From contig CP012158.1 in NCBI GenBank assembly GCA_001189275.1, forward strand, positions 868,001 through 932,000: 64,000 nucleotides of DNA, written 5' to 3'. The notes under the pieces were generated by a model. That model was not told the origin of the DNA. It worked only from the letters and a program-made list of their open reading frames with translations, and searched no databases. Below are positions 54,661 through 63,086 of the stretch, one piece after another; the stretch's first letter is position 1, and every line of letters starts with the position of its first letter. The translations under genes and the position numbers were made by a program. The DNA is from Pyrobaculum sp. WP30. Lineage in GTDB: Archaea; Thermoproteota; Thermoprotei; Thermoproteales; Thermoproteaceae.

Positions 54661-55240
54661 CAGTTAATGCCTTCTCCACAGCCTCTTCGCTGTGAGTTTC
54701 GGCTAGTTGCCAAAGGCGCTGGCTTTTGCACTCCTTGAGGACCTCGGGCTCCGGCGGGCCCGATGCCGCCTCGCTGTCTCTGGATGCGGCATCTGTCCGC
54801 CTCGGCCGTAAAGGGCGAGACGCAGGTATTCAGCCCTACGAGGAAGAGGGCTGGGAGGTCCGCGTCCCAAGGCGCCTCCGCTCCCAGCCGGCAAGGCTCA
54901 GCATGACTCCCCCCGCGCCGCGGGGCATCCGTCCTCCGCTGGCTTACTGGATTCCCGCCGCGGTGGTGGGCGGAGGTGTTTTGCGGCGTCTTCAACTACG
55001 GCGAAGAAGAGGCCGCGGTTTCTGCAGACGCCGCCTCTACCTGCCGCAGACCGCCCTCCTCTCCGCGGCTTCTGCGCCACCTTGCAGAGGCGGTTGCGCG
55101 GTCCGCCGGTGCCGCTCGCCGCAGACGCTACGCCCTTAAGGGCCTTGACCACCTGGCCGCCCTCGACGTGGGCGCAGAAGCGGTTTTTGAAGGCACGGCG
55201 CCGGGTTGCAAGCTTGAGAAGACGGCCCACGTCGACGACA
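54650..55240. repeat. Dispersed segment, copy B
   Basis: Direct diverged copy of 50170-50730 (see copy A for shared landmarks). The minus-strand frame at 54898-55230 is again 110 codons and shares VVKALKG, RNRLCKVAQKPR, CRNRGL and AEDGCPAAR with copy A, then a stop at the same place. At its left end the minus frame adds RLWQLAETHSEEAVEKALTAMIL. Several internal insertions and deletions separate the two copies. Confidence 0.6.
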
Positions 55241-55271
55241 CAGCCGACGCCAACGGAGGAGAGGCGGCGGG

Positions 55272-55475
55272 GTGGAGCGTATTTTGGAGGAGGTGAGGAG
55301 GGAGTTTTCCGGCCTGCCGGTATACGTCGGCATTGAGGAGGGCTACGTCTATGTGAAGAGGACGGCGCCTATGGACCAGAGGCAGTTCAGGAGATGCCTA
55401 GAGACGTGCGGGTGGCTGGGCTTTAGATTCGACAGAAGGGAGGAGAGGTGGGTTAAGCCGCTGGAGGAGCCGTAG
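55272..55475 (+). CDS. Small hypothetical protein (67 aa)
   Basis: 67 residues from GTG 55272, beta-rich (LPVYVGIEEGYVYVKR) with a helix (RQFRRCLETCGWLGF) and a basic, Trp-containing end. It reads like a compact folded domain. It lies just downstream of copy B and upstream of the CRISPR leader. Function unknown. Confidence 0.5.
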   Translation: MERILEEVRREFSGLPVYVGIEEGYVYVKRTAPMDQRQFRRCLETCGWLGFRFDRREERWVKPLEEP

Positions 55476-55539
55476 CCATCTCCAGCGATATAAACCTGCA
55501 TCAAACCCCATACAGACCCCCACAGGCCGGACACCCCTC

Positions 55540-55798
55540 ATGGACAGTCTGGCGGAGGTGGTAGCCGCGCACTTGTGCAGGTATAGGGCGTCGGCCTGCT
55601 CCGACTCACACTCGACCTTACGCGGCGCAGGCTCGCCGAGATAGGCGCAGTGGAGGTCGTAAGCGGCGCCAGGCACAGAGACGTAGCGGCGAAGAGGCGA
55701 TATACGCCCTCCGCCAGAGGGGGCTGGCCCAGGCGTGGCGGAGGTCGTCAACTGGACAGGCCTTTTGACAAACTCCACATACGCCCCCAAGCCCGGCG
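55540..55798 (+). pseudogene. Decayed ORF between the small gene and the CRISPR leader
   Basis: A TATA-like GATATAAACC at 55486-55496 precedes ATG 55540. The frame reads MDSLAEVVAAHLCRYRASACSDSHS and stops at about 55644, while a neighbouring frame continues RRRLAEIGAVEVVSGARHRDVAAKRRYTP. It looks like one gene broken by a frameshift. Cys residues and location beside CRISPR would allow a cas4/csa1-like relic, but the evidence is thin. Confidence 0.3.
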
Positions 55799-55993
55799 TC
55801 CGGCACTGCGAAGAACGGCGCACTTTCTCCGCCTTTTCTCTCTCTTTTCTTTCTTCGGGGCGCCGAAGAATGGCGCGTCGATTTTACCCAACTCCGAATG
55901 AAATGAATGTAAAGCGTGGTTTCAAGCCGACCGCCGAGAAGACAAAAAACCAAAGAAAAACTTAAAAACCCGCAAGAACTAAGAACACAAGCG
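55799..55993 (+). promoter_or_regulatory. CRISPR leader 1
   Basis: About 195 bp directly upstream of the first repeat. It contains a pyrimidine-rich run (CTCTCTCTTTTC), the CTTCGGGGCGCCGAAGAA hairpin and a TATA-like AAACTTAAAAACC about 25-40 nt before the first repeat. It is nearly identical, in inverted orientation, to the leader of the second array (58735-58930). Confidence 0.75.
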
Positions 55994-56819
55994 GTAGAAT
56001 CTCAAGAAGGGTTGAAACGCTCTTGGCCGCGTGCAGGATTTTTCAATGTTATCACTAAGTAGAATCTCAAGAAGGGTTGAAACTATTTTGAACTGCGCTA
56101 TGAGCTTAACAACTCCGTCTTGAGTAGAATCTCAAGAAGGGTTGAAACTTCCCTTTTGTAGCATCTTATTGTATCACAAATCTTATTCACTGTAGAATCT
56201 CAAGAAGGGTTGAAACAAAAAGTCGCCTTCACTCGTGCTAGTCATCTTCGCGAAAAGATCGTGTAGAATCTCAAGAAGGGTTGAAACTTATTAGTAGTGT
56301 TGGGCGGTTTACTGGCGGAAACAAGAGGAACGTAGAATCTCAAGAAGGGTTGAAACTCGCTAAGTGCGACGTACTGCTCCAACACCTCCCTCAGCTCTTT
56401 GTAGAATCTCAAGAAGGGTTGAAACAGAAACCGTAATTACCCATGCCTCCAGGTCTTCAATGTAGAATCTCAAGAAGGGTTGAAACCTGTTTCATAATCC
56501 TTGCGGACGGCATAGTGGAGCAAAGTAGAATCTCAAGAAGGGTTGAAACGCTACCTGCGCGTAGCGCCTCAATGTTGGGCTCGCCTGTATAGTAGAATCT
56601 CAAGAAGGGTTGAAACACCACGACACGCTGGCCACCACCCGACTCCACTGGCAGCTCGCGCTAGAAACTCAAGAAGGGTTGAAATCTTCCTTCTTCGAGC
56701 CGCAACCATGGCCCTCACCTCTTCTTTCTAGAATCTCAAGAAGGGTTGAAACGAGAATTTGTCTAGCACGCCGCACAGCTCTCCGTGGCATTTGCTAGAA
56801 TCTCAAGAGGGGTTGAAAC
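55994..56819 (+). CRISPR. CRISPR array 1: 13 repeats, 12 spacers
   Basis: The 25-nt repeat GTAGAATCTCAAG + AAGGGTTGAAAC occurs 10 times without change, then three times with changes at the leader-distal end (CTAGAAACTC..GAAAT; CTAGAATCTC; CTAGAATCTCAAGAGGGG). Spacers are about 36-46 nt. The array reads left to right from leader 1. No cas gene is recognisable in the window, so interference machinery must be elsewhere. The GTTGAAAC end is typical of archaeal type I-A/I-B-like repeats. Confidence 0.95.
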
Positions 56820-57153
56820 TATTTTTGAGGGCATACTTGGTTGGGAGTTGTCTCTTGGAGTCTCATGAGGCTACATATCCACCGTCGATTAGCTGACGGT
56901 ACGTAGAGTGGCAAAGGATAACGCCGTTGGCGTAGTAGAGTCTCGTAGGCGCGGCGGCGCGGGCTGAGTCTCTTGTTGTTCGTGGCTAGACGTGCTGTTA
57001 CACGTTTTTATGTTTGTAAATGGGGTATCTGACATGTTTATGTCGCCAGCCTCCTCTACACGCCGTCTGGCCTCCGCCGGCCGCCTCCGTTTTTGTAACC
57101 GCTCTTTACATTCATATATACATAATTTTTTATTGCTGTGCGGTTCGGCGGTT
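56820..57153. other. Non-coding stretch beyond CRISPR array 1
   Basis: No gene. The first 140 bp contain vague repeat-like echoes (AGTCTCATGAGG and GTAGAGTCTCGTAGG), possibly relics of older repeats. After 57100 an A+T-rich tract (CATTCATATATACATAATTTTTTATTG) precedes the small gene at 57154 and probably holds its promoter. Confidence 0.3.
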
Positions 57154-57285
57154 ATGTTTAGGGAGTTGAAGCTCGTCCGGGAGATGTGGGTGGAGGTTGG
57201 GGAGGAGCTGAAGACGGGGAAAGCCGCCCAGGACGGGGCTCGCCGCGTTCCGCAGGACAGCCGCCTAGAAAAACCGCCGGCGTAG
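57154..57285 (+). CDS. Very small protein (43 aa)
   Basis: From ATG 57154 the frame gives MFRELKLVREMWVEVGEELKTGK and a basic, Arg/Glu-rich end, 43 residues, stopping three bases before the next ATG. Position in a two-gene unit and the TATA-like DNA upstream favour real coding. The open frame upstream (from 56992) is not protein-like. Function unknown. Confidence 0.45.
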   Translation: MFRELKLVREMWVEVGEELKTGKAAQDGARRVPQDSRLEKPPA

Positions 57286-57288
57286 GCC

Positions 57289-57681
57289 ATGTACCTCTAC
57301 GTGGGGAGGGTGCAAGTGGGTCCGCTCTCCGGCTACCTCTGGCTCCTCGGCGGTAGGCTTTATCTGAAGTTGGGGTGGCGCCCAAGCGACACATACTTCC
57401 TGGGCAACCTGTCAGACCCCCTCTCTCTAGCCGCCAGGCTCAAAAGGCTGATCCCGCGCCCGGTGGACGTGAGGAAGGCGGCTGTTGCGCTGGCCAAAGC
57501 GCTGGCGGCCGCGCTGTACGTGGCTAGACGCTGTAGAGACGGACCCAGGTGGAAAATCCGCACGTGGGAGGCTGAAGCAATGATACTAGACGCCGCGTCT
57601 GCGCTGGCTTGGACATGGCCGGCGGCGCATAAAGCGCTGAGGAGGGAGCTAAAGAGGCTGGGAGAGGAGGCGCCGGTGTAG
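57289..57681 (+). CDS. Hypothetical protein (130 aa)
   Basis: 130 residues. The N-terminal half is beta-rich with Gly/Tyr/Leu (YVGRVQVGPLSGYLWLLGGRLYLKLGW), and the C-terminal half is helical and Ala-rich (VRKAAVALAKALAAALYVARRC). It is translated directly after the 43-aa gene and lies between the two converging CRISPR arrays. No family recognised; not a known Cas protein. Confidence 0.55.
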   Translation: MYLYVGRVQVGPLSGYLWLLGGRLYLKLGWRPSDTYFLGNLSDPLSLAARLKRLIPRPVDVRKAAVALAKALAAALYVARRCRDGPRWKIRTWEAEAMILDAASALAWTWPAAHKALRRELKRLGEEAPV

Positions 57682-57965
57682 AGCCTCGACGCCGTGACTC
57701 GACGGAGTCAAGTCTCGAGAGGTCCTCACCGTGGAGCTGGTGGTCTGCCTCTGCGCGGCTTTAAGACAGCGGCTAAGCAGAGCGCCTCCAGGCGAGGATC
57801 ACAGGCACGTCCCCCTCCACCAGAGCCGGCGGGTCGGCCTATGCCGACTTCGCCCCAGCGGCGAAGCAGAGAACCGTATTTAACGCCGTCTCACTCCGTT
57901 GACAATTCCAACTGAGATTCTACCCCCAGGCGGGCCGGCGTGGATTCAGGCCCACCCGGGACGGG
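57682..57965. other. Non-coding tail between arrays
   Basis: No convincing gene. Near 57911-57923 the sequence AACTGAGATTCTAC looks like a shortened CRISPR repeat, marking the old end of array 2. The remainder is G+C-rich with short inverted repeats. Confidence 0.3.
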
Positions 57966-58734
57966 ATTTCAACCCTTCTTGAGATTCTAGCCTCTACTCC
58001 AAAGAGGTGGCGGAGTATGTGCGTCAGGAAATAAAGTTTCAACCCTTCTAGAGATTCTAGTATTGCGCTAATAGCCGCTGGGTATGGTTTGTCGCTGTTG
58101 ATCCAGTTTCAACCCTTCTTGAGATTCTGGATCATCATGCGTTGTTTGATCTTCTCCACGCGGGCGAAGCCTGTGTTTCAACCCTTCTTGAGATTCTACG
58201 CATATTTCAGCCCGCAGGCGCCTGCGGGCCGAGGGCAGAGATCCGTTTCAACCCTTCTTGAGATTCTACTTGCACTACGCTGTCCGTGAGGGAGATGTAG
58301 AACTTATGTTTCAACCCTTCTTGAGATTCTACACTGTCCTATTGAACGCGCTACCATTAAATGCACTTCCAAGACGGTTTCAACCCTTCTTGAGATTCTA
58401 CACAGCGCTTCGGCGCATCGATACCTCGTCGACATATATGGCTGTTTCAACCCTTCTTGAGATTCTACCTGGGTATGCGTTGAGTGCGGTTCGGTCATCA
58501 AACCAGTCTACATGTTTCAACCCTTCTTGAGATTCTACGGCATCGACCGGCCGCTACTCAATGTTGCGAGAATAAAAGTTTCAACCCTTCTTGAGATTCT
58601 ACTATTGAGCTGGTGCAGAAGATGAACCTCGTGGAGTGCGTGTTTCAACCCTTCTTGAGATTCTACCAAGAAGAGCCGCGACTACGACGACTGCTTCATG
58701 GAATGTTACGTTTCAACCCTTCTTGAGATTCTAC
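57966..58734 (-). CRISPR. CRISPR array 2: 12 repeats, 11 spacers
   Basis: Same 25-nt repeat as array 1 in reverse orientation (GTTTCAACCCTTC + TTGAGATTCTAC). Nine repeats are perfect and the three farthest from the leader (57966, 58036, 58106) carry changes. Spacers are about 38-46 nt. It is read right to left from leader 2, so the two arrays converge. One spacer (58201-58245) contains a perfect 20-bp palindrome, centred between 58219 and 58220. Confidence 0.95.
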
Positions 58735-58930
58735 CGCTGGTGTGGTTGGTTGTTGTGGGTTTTTAAGTTTTTCTTTGGTTTTTTGTCTTCTCGGCGGTCG
58801 GCTTGAGACTACGCTTTACATTCATTTCACACGGCGTTGGGTGAAAGCGAGGCGCCATTCTTCGGCGCCCCGAAGAAAGAAAAGAGAGAGAAAAGGCGGA
58901 AAAGAACGCCATTCTTCGCAGTTGGCGGTT
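58735..58930 (-). promoter_or_regulatory. CRISPR leader 2
   Basis: On the minus strand it shows the same motifs as leader 1 in the same order: CTGCGAAGAA, the CTCTCTC tract, CTTCGGGGCGCCGAAGAA, GACAAAAAACCAAAGAAA and AACTTAAAAACCC just before the repeats. The two leaders differ at scattered positions only. The shared TATA-like AACTTAAAAAC is probably the crRNA promoter. Confidence 0.75.
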
Positions 58931-59166
58931 TTGTAGGGCGTAGGCGGCGGGTGCAGTCTGCGGAGGTTCGACGGGGGAAGGGGGTGTGGTGCGGCTTGGT
59001 GGATAGGGGGCCGGGGTGGCGGGTGTATGTGGCGTCTTGGCCTGTGTGTATCTTACAGTGGGCGTAATGGCTGGGCATGGCCTCGGTGGCTTGTTCTATC
59101 TGTAGGGCGTCTGTGTGTTCTTTGGGGGTTTTTGGCGTTGGTGGGTTTGGGTTGTGGGGGGCCTAA
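58931..59166. other. Non-coding stretch upstream of rpl5
   Basis: G- and T-rich plus-strand sequence (GGGGGTTTTTGGCGTTGGTGG). No gene seen on either strand. Confidence 0.3.
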
Positions 59167-59177
59167 AATTTATATAG
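59167..59177 (+). promoter_or_regulatory. TATA box of the rpl5 operon
   Basis: AATTTATATAG lies about 25 nt upstream of ATG 59198 and favours that start over GTG 59192. Confidence 0.5.
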
Positions 59178-59197
59178 GGCGTGGAGTGTAGGTGGCT

Positions 59198-59737
59198 ATG
59201 CCGAGTTGGAGGGAGCTTGTGCTTGTTAGGGATCACCCGATGCGGAGGGTCTTCATCGAGAAGGTGGTGGTGAATATAGGCGTCGGCACGGGGGGTGAGA
59301 GGCTTGAGAAGGCGGCTGAGTTGCTGAAGGAGCTTACGGGTGCGGAGCCTTCGAGGAGGAGGGCTAAGCGGTCGATTAAGGATTTCGGCATTAGGAAGGG
59401 TGAGCCGATTGGGGTCGCGGTTACGCTTAGGAGGGATAAGGCTGTGGAGTTTTTGATGAAGGCGTTGCAGGCGGTTAATAACAGGGTTAAGCAGTCTAGC
59501 TTCGACGATAGGGGGAACGTGTGTTTTGGCATTAAGGAGCACATTACGATCCCGGGTGTTAAGTATGACCCGGCGGTGGGGATTTGGGGGATGGATGTCT
59601 GTGTGAAGCTTGCAAAGCCTGGTCTCAGGGTGCAACGGAGGAGGAGGAAGAGGGGCAAGGTGGGTAAGGGGCAGCTGGTGACCAAGCAGGAGGCGGTGGA
59701 GTTTTTCACTAAGGTGCTGGGGGTGCAGGTTGATTGA
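59198..59737 (+). CDS. rpl5: Ribosomal protein L5 (uL5)
   Basis: About 179 residues from ATG 59198. Typical segments: IEKVVVNIGVGTGGERLEKAAELLKELTG near residue 20, PSRRRAKRSIKDFGIRKGEPIGVAVTLR near 50, FGIKEHITIPGVKYDP near 110, and a basic C-terminal patch (RRRRKRGKVGKG). It binds 5S rRNA in the central protuberance. It stands outside the usual ribosomal operon, as it often does in Thermoproteales. The next gene overlaps its stop (TGATG). Confidence 0.95.
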   Translation: MPSWRELVLVRDHPMRRVFIEKVVVNIGVGTGGERLEKAAELLKELTGAEPSRRRAKRSIKDFGIRKGEPIGVAVTLRRDKAVEFLMKALQAVNNRVKQSSFDDRGNVCFGIKEHITIPGVKYDPAVGIWGMDVCVKLAKPGLRVQRRRRKRGKVGKGQLVTKQEAVEFFTKVLGVQVD

Positions 59738-60240
59738 TGCTTGTTGGCGTCTTGAGCGACAGCCACGACAACGTCTCCGCTATAAAGAAGGCGGGGGAGG
59801 AGCTGAGGAGGCGCGGCGTGGGGCTTGTGCTTCACGCGGGGGACTGGGTTTCGCCTTTTTCCGCCCGTTTCCTCCGGGAGGCTTTGGGGGAGGGGGTGCG
59901 GATTGTCGGTGTCTGGGGTAACAACGAGGGGGAGCGGCCCTTCTTCCTTGAGGTGGCGAGGAAATTTGGCGTGGAGGTGGTGGGGGAGGCGGCTGAGCTT
60001 GAGGTTGCGGGGAGGAGGGTGGCGGTTTACCACGGCACGTCTCCGTTCCTCTTGAGGGCGCTTGTGGAGTCTGGTCTCTACGACGTGGTGGTGTATGGCC
60101 ATACGCATCAGGCCGTTGTGGAGAGGCGCGGCGGGACGCTTGTGGTTAACCCTGGCGAGCTCTGCGGTTGCTTGACTGGCAGGTCGACTTACGCGGTGGT
60201 GGACCTGGATAAGCTGGAGGTGGATCTCTTCTTCCTGTGA
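59737..60240 (+). CDS. MJ0936/YfcE-like metallophosphodiesterase
   Basis: 167 residues from ATG 59737 (a TTG three bases earlier is possible). The metal site motifs are in order: SDSHDN (about 7-12), HAGDW (about 33-37), GNNEG (near 61), YHGTSP (near 98) and YGHTHQ (near 119). This family cleaves phosphodiesters such as cyclic nucleotides using Mn or Ni; the in vivo substrate is unknown. It is coupled to rpl5 and to the RNA methyltransferase that follows (4-bp overlap). Confidence 0.9.
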   Translation: MLVGVLSDSHDNVSAIKKAGEELRRRGVGLVLHAGDWVSPFSARFLREALGEGVRIVGVWGNNEGERPFFLEVARKFGVEVVGEAAELEVAGRRVAVYHGTSPFLLRALVESGLYDVVVYGHTHQAVVERRGGTLVVNPGELCGCLTGRSTYAVVDLDKLEVDLFFL

Positions 60241-61484
60241 GTTGGACGCCTGACGAGTTGGTTGCTTTCGTCGGCAGGGTGCTCTATGAGGTGGTGGGGC
60301 GGGGGCTTACCTTGGACTTCGCTTTTCAGAGGGTGAAGAGGGGGTGGCGGCGGCTGGATAGCTTTAAGGTGTTTTATGACGTGTCTTTTGACGCGGTTAA
60401 GCATTACTTCCTTCTGCGGTATCTGGCGGCGAAGCTCCTGGGCTCGTCGGGGGCGAAGGCTGTGGCGCGGGCTTGGTTTATATACCGGGCTGATGCCGTC
60501 TTGTATAACAGAGATATGGTGGCGCGGTATAGGAAAAGGCTTCTGAAGAGGGCTAGGGGTAGCCCGGAGGAGGCGTTGCTTTCTGTGGAGGAGCTGAGGG
60601 GGGATCCTGTGCGGTACTTATCGACGAAGTATAGCTACCACCCCTCTATCGTGGAGGCCCTTCTCTCTAACCTCCCTCGGGAGGAGGTGGAGAGGATTTT
60701 GGAGGCGGGTAACGCCACGTGGATTTGGCTGAGGATAAACACCTTGAGGGCTGATGTGGATAAGGCGTTGAAGATGCTGGAGGGGGAGGCGGAGGTGGAG
60801 CCGCATCCCGCCATACCGTTTGCCGTCCTTCTCAGAAGCTCTAGGAGGCCTGTGCAGTACTTGACAGCGGTGAGGGAGTTCGTGGCGGTGCCTCAGGACC
60901 TCGCCTCGATCTACGCCGTCCTTTCGCTGCGTCCAAGCCCGGGGGACAGGGTTATAGACCTCGCCGCGGCGCCTGGCATGAAGACGAGTCTCATTGCCCA
61001 GCTTGCCGAGGGGAGGGCCAAGATTGTGGCTGTGGAGTTTTCCACGAAGCGGGTGTACAGGATGAAGCGCCTCTTGAAGCTTCTCGGCGCTGCGGACCAG
61101 GTGGAGGTGGTGCGGGCGGACTCAAGGAGGTTGAGGACTAGGCGCTTTGACAAGGCTCTTCTGGACGCGCCCTGTACGTCGAGCGGCGCCTTCACCAAGG
61201 AGCCCGCCACGAAGATATACCCAAGGCTGGAGGAGGCGGCGCGCTACAGCAGGTTGCAGAGGGAGCTTCTCGTCAACGCCTTGACGCTGGCGGACGAGGT
61301 GGTTTACGCCGTGTGTAGCATCTTGCCTCAGGAGGGGGAGGAGGTGGTGGCGGCGGTGGGGGGCCGGGCGGAGAAGCCCCATCCCGACCTTGCCCCGTCT
61401 TACCGAGGCGGTGTCGGCGGGAGGACGTTTCCCCACATACATAGAAGCGAGGCGTTTTTCATCTCGCGCGTCACCCCTTCTTGA
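60237..61484 (+). CDS. NOP2/Sun-family RNA m5C methyltransferase
   Basis: 415 residues from GTG 60237. The C-terminal methyltransferase domain has VIDLAAAPGMKTSLIAQLAE (about 242-261), DKALLDAPCTSSG with a Pro-Cys (about 309), and YAVCSILPQEGE (about 360) holding the second catalytic Cys, here VCS rather than the common TCS. The N-terminal 220 residues include a long helical region and a beta-rich stretch that bind RNA. It methylates cytosine at C5 in tRNA or rRNA. Operon with L5 and the phosphodiesterase, so a ribosome link is plausible. Confidence 0.9.
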   Translation: MSWTPDELVAFVGRVLYEVVGRGLTLDFAFQRVKRGWRRLDSFKVFYDVSFDAVKHYFLLRYLAAKLLGSSGAKAVARAWFIYRADAVLYNRDMVARYRKRLLKRARGSPEEALLSVEELRGDPVRYLSTKYSYHPSIVEALLSNLPREEVERILEAGNATWIWLRINTLRADVDKALKMLEGEAEVEPHPAIPFAVLLRSSRRPVQYLTAVREFVAVPQDLASIYAVLSLRPSPGDRVIDLAAAPGMKTSLIAQLAEGRAKIVAVEFSTKRVYRMKRLLKLLGAADQVEVVRADSRRLRTRRFDKALLDAPCTSSGAFTKEPATKIYPRLEEAARYSRLQRELLVNALTLADEVVYAVCSILPQEGEEVVAAVGGRAEKPHPDLAPSYRGGVGGRTFPHIHRSEAFFISRVTPS

Positions 61485-62817
61485 GCCTCTCCACGCCGGG
61501 GGGCGACGTCCCGCCTCTGGCCATCAGCGGGATTTTGGAGTATCTAGAAATGTCCATCACAGCCACCGAGCCGTAGAGGCCGCCGAGGTCGTAGACGTCG
61601 CCGGGCTTCGCGCCGGGGACCGGCACCAGCCTCACCCCCAGCGGCTTGTCTAGATGGACGGCGAGCGCCATTACGTCTGCCACCAGCGCCGCCACCGCCT
61701 CCGGGCTCGCGTCGGCCGGGATGCCGACCATGTCTATGCCTGTGTTGCAGACGGCGGTCATGGCCTTGAGCGTGTCGAGGGTGAGGGCGCCTTCGGCCGC
61801 GGCCTTTGCCATGACGGCGTCTTCGCTGACTGGTATGAAGGCGCCGCTGAGGCCTCCGATGGTGGAGGCGGCTACGGCGCCTCCCTTCTTGACGGCGTCT
61901 GTGAAGAGGGCTAGGGCGAAGACGGAGCCGGGGGCCCCCACCCTGGGCAGGCCTATGGCCTCGAGGATGGCGGCTACGGAGTCGCCGACCTTGGGGGAGG
62001 GGGCCACGCTGAGGTCAACGGCGCCGAAGGGGACCCCCAGCTCCTTTGCCACCTCCCTCCCCACCAGCTCGCCCAGCCTTGTGATCTTGAAGGCGGCGCG
62101 CTTGATGGCGTCGTGGAGGGTCCTCACGTCTGCGTCTGGCAGATTCCTCACAACGGCCTCGATGACCCCGGGTCCGCTTACTGCGATGTTCACCACGGCG
62201 TCTGGGAGGCCGAGGCCGTGGTATGCGCCGGGCATGAACGGGACGTCTTCTGGCAGGTTGGCGGTGACGGCGAAGCGCGCCGCCGCGTGGGGCCTCATGG
62301 CGAGGATGATCTCGGCGGCCTTCTTGACTGCGTCTAGGTTGATGCCTGTCATGGTGGAGGCCGTGTTTAGGAAGCCTGCCACCCTGGCGGTGGTGTTTAG
62401 CGCCTCGGGTAGCGCCTCCATGAGGGCCTTGTCGCCTCTGGAGGCGCCCATGTGTACAAAGGCAGAGAAGCCGCCCACCATGTCGACGCCGTATTTCTCG
62501 GCGAGTTTGTCGAGGTGCCGCGCCACCTCAACCGCGGCGGCCCCGTCGCCTATGGGCTCGAGCAAGATGGAGACGGGAGACACGGCCAGCCTCACGGTCA
62601 CGATCCTCACCCCCAGCCGCGACGCCACCCGCTCCACCGCCGGCCTAAGCCGCTTCAGATACGGCTCAAGCACCTCCTCAAGCGCCGGCAGCAGATCCCC
62701 CGGCCTCGGCCTGGCGGCGGGGAGGGTGTTTACGCTCAGCGTGACGGCTCTGATGTCCAGCTCCCTAAAGAGAAGCATCTCCAGGACTTCGCCGATTTCT
62801 CCGGGCTCAAACTTCAT
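61471..62817 (-). CDS. UPF0210 (DUF711/PFL) family protein
   Basis: 448 residues. The RAVTLSVNTLP start, GGFSAFVHMGASRGDKALMEALPEAL, VCNTGIDMVGIP and IGGLSGAFIPVSED segments match the PFL/UPF0210 family. The family is conserved in bacteria and archaea, with a glycyl-radical-like fold but unknown function. It is paired with the ACT-domain gene directly upstream (4-bp overlap), the usual partner in other genomes. Length is normal. Confidence 0.9.
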   Translation of the reverse strand: MKFEPGEIGEVLEMLLFRELDIRAVTLSVNTLPAARPRPGDLLPALEEVLEPYLKRLRPAVERVASRLGVRIVTVRLAVSPVSILLEPIGDGAAAVEVARHLDKLAEKYGVDMVGGFSAFVHMGASRGDKALMEALPEALNTTARVAGFLNTASTMTGINLDAVKKAAEIILAMRPHAAARFAVTANLPEDVPFMPGAYHGLGLPDAVVNIAVSGPGVIEAVVRNLPDADVRTLHDAIKRAAFKITRLGELVGREVAKELGVPFGAVDLSVAPSPKVGDSVAAILEAIGLPRVGAPGSVFALALFTDAVKKGGAVAASTIGGLSGAFIPVSEDAVMAKAAAEGALTLDTLKAMTAVCNTGIDMVGIPADASPEAVAALVADVMALAVHLDKPLGVRLVPVPGAKPGDVYDLGGLYGSVAVMDISRYSKIPLMARGGTSPPGVERLKKG

Positions 62818-63086
62818 ATCCTCTGCATGTACCGAAACACGTCTATGTGGTAGACGCCTACCATAACTCCCAGCCTCCGGCCCTCCTCCTCCAGCTCCTT
62901 CCTGAGCTGGGAGATGTCTACGTCGGCTTTTGAGATGTCTACGACCATGATCATGGAGAAGATATCCCGCACCACGGTCTGCGAGATGTCTACGATGTTG
63001 ACGTTGTGGCGGGCTAAAACGTTCGATATGCCGGCCACGATGCCCACTCTATCTGCCCCCAGCACGGCTACGACGGCCATCTCCAT
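62814..63086 (-). CDS. ACT-domain protein, UPF0237 family
   Basis: 90 residues from ATG 63086 (or 63080). Single ACT domain: VLGADRVGIVAGISNVLARHNVNIVDISQTVV near residues 8-39 and MIMVVDISKADVDI near 45-58. Such domains bind amino acids and regulate partners. TATA-like TTTTATAAG lies about 25 nt upstream (63105-63115). It overlaps the UPF0210 gene, a conserved two-gene operon. Confidence 0.9.
   Translation of the reverse strand: MEMAVVAVLGADRVGIVAGISNVLARHNVNIVDISQTVVRDIFSMIMVVDISKADVDISQLRKELEEEGRRLGVMVGVYHIDVFRYMQRI

Noticed and set aside
57154-57681. cas genes between the arrays
   Set aside because: Neither protein shows Cas1, Cas2, Cas4 or Cas6 motifs.
55994-58734. Short open frames across the CRISPR arrays
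   Set aside because: They only translate repeats and spacers (recurring FQPFLRF and VSTLLEIL text) and are not genes.
61646-62866. Long plus-strand open frame opposite the UPF0210 gene
   Set aside because: Ser/Ala/Pro-rich shadow; the minus strand encodes a complete, motif-rich family member.
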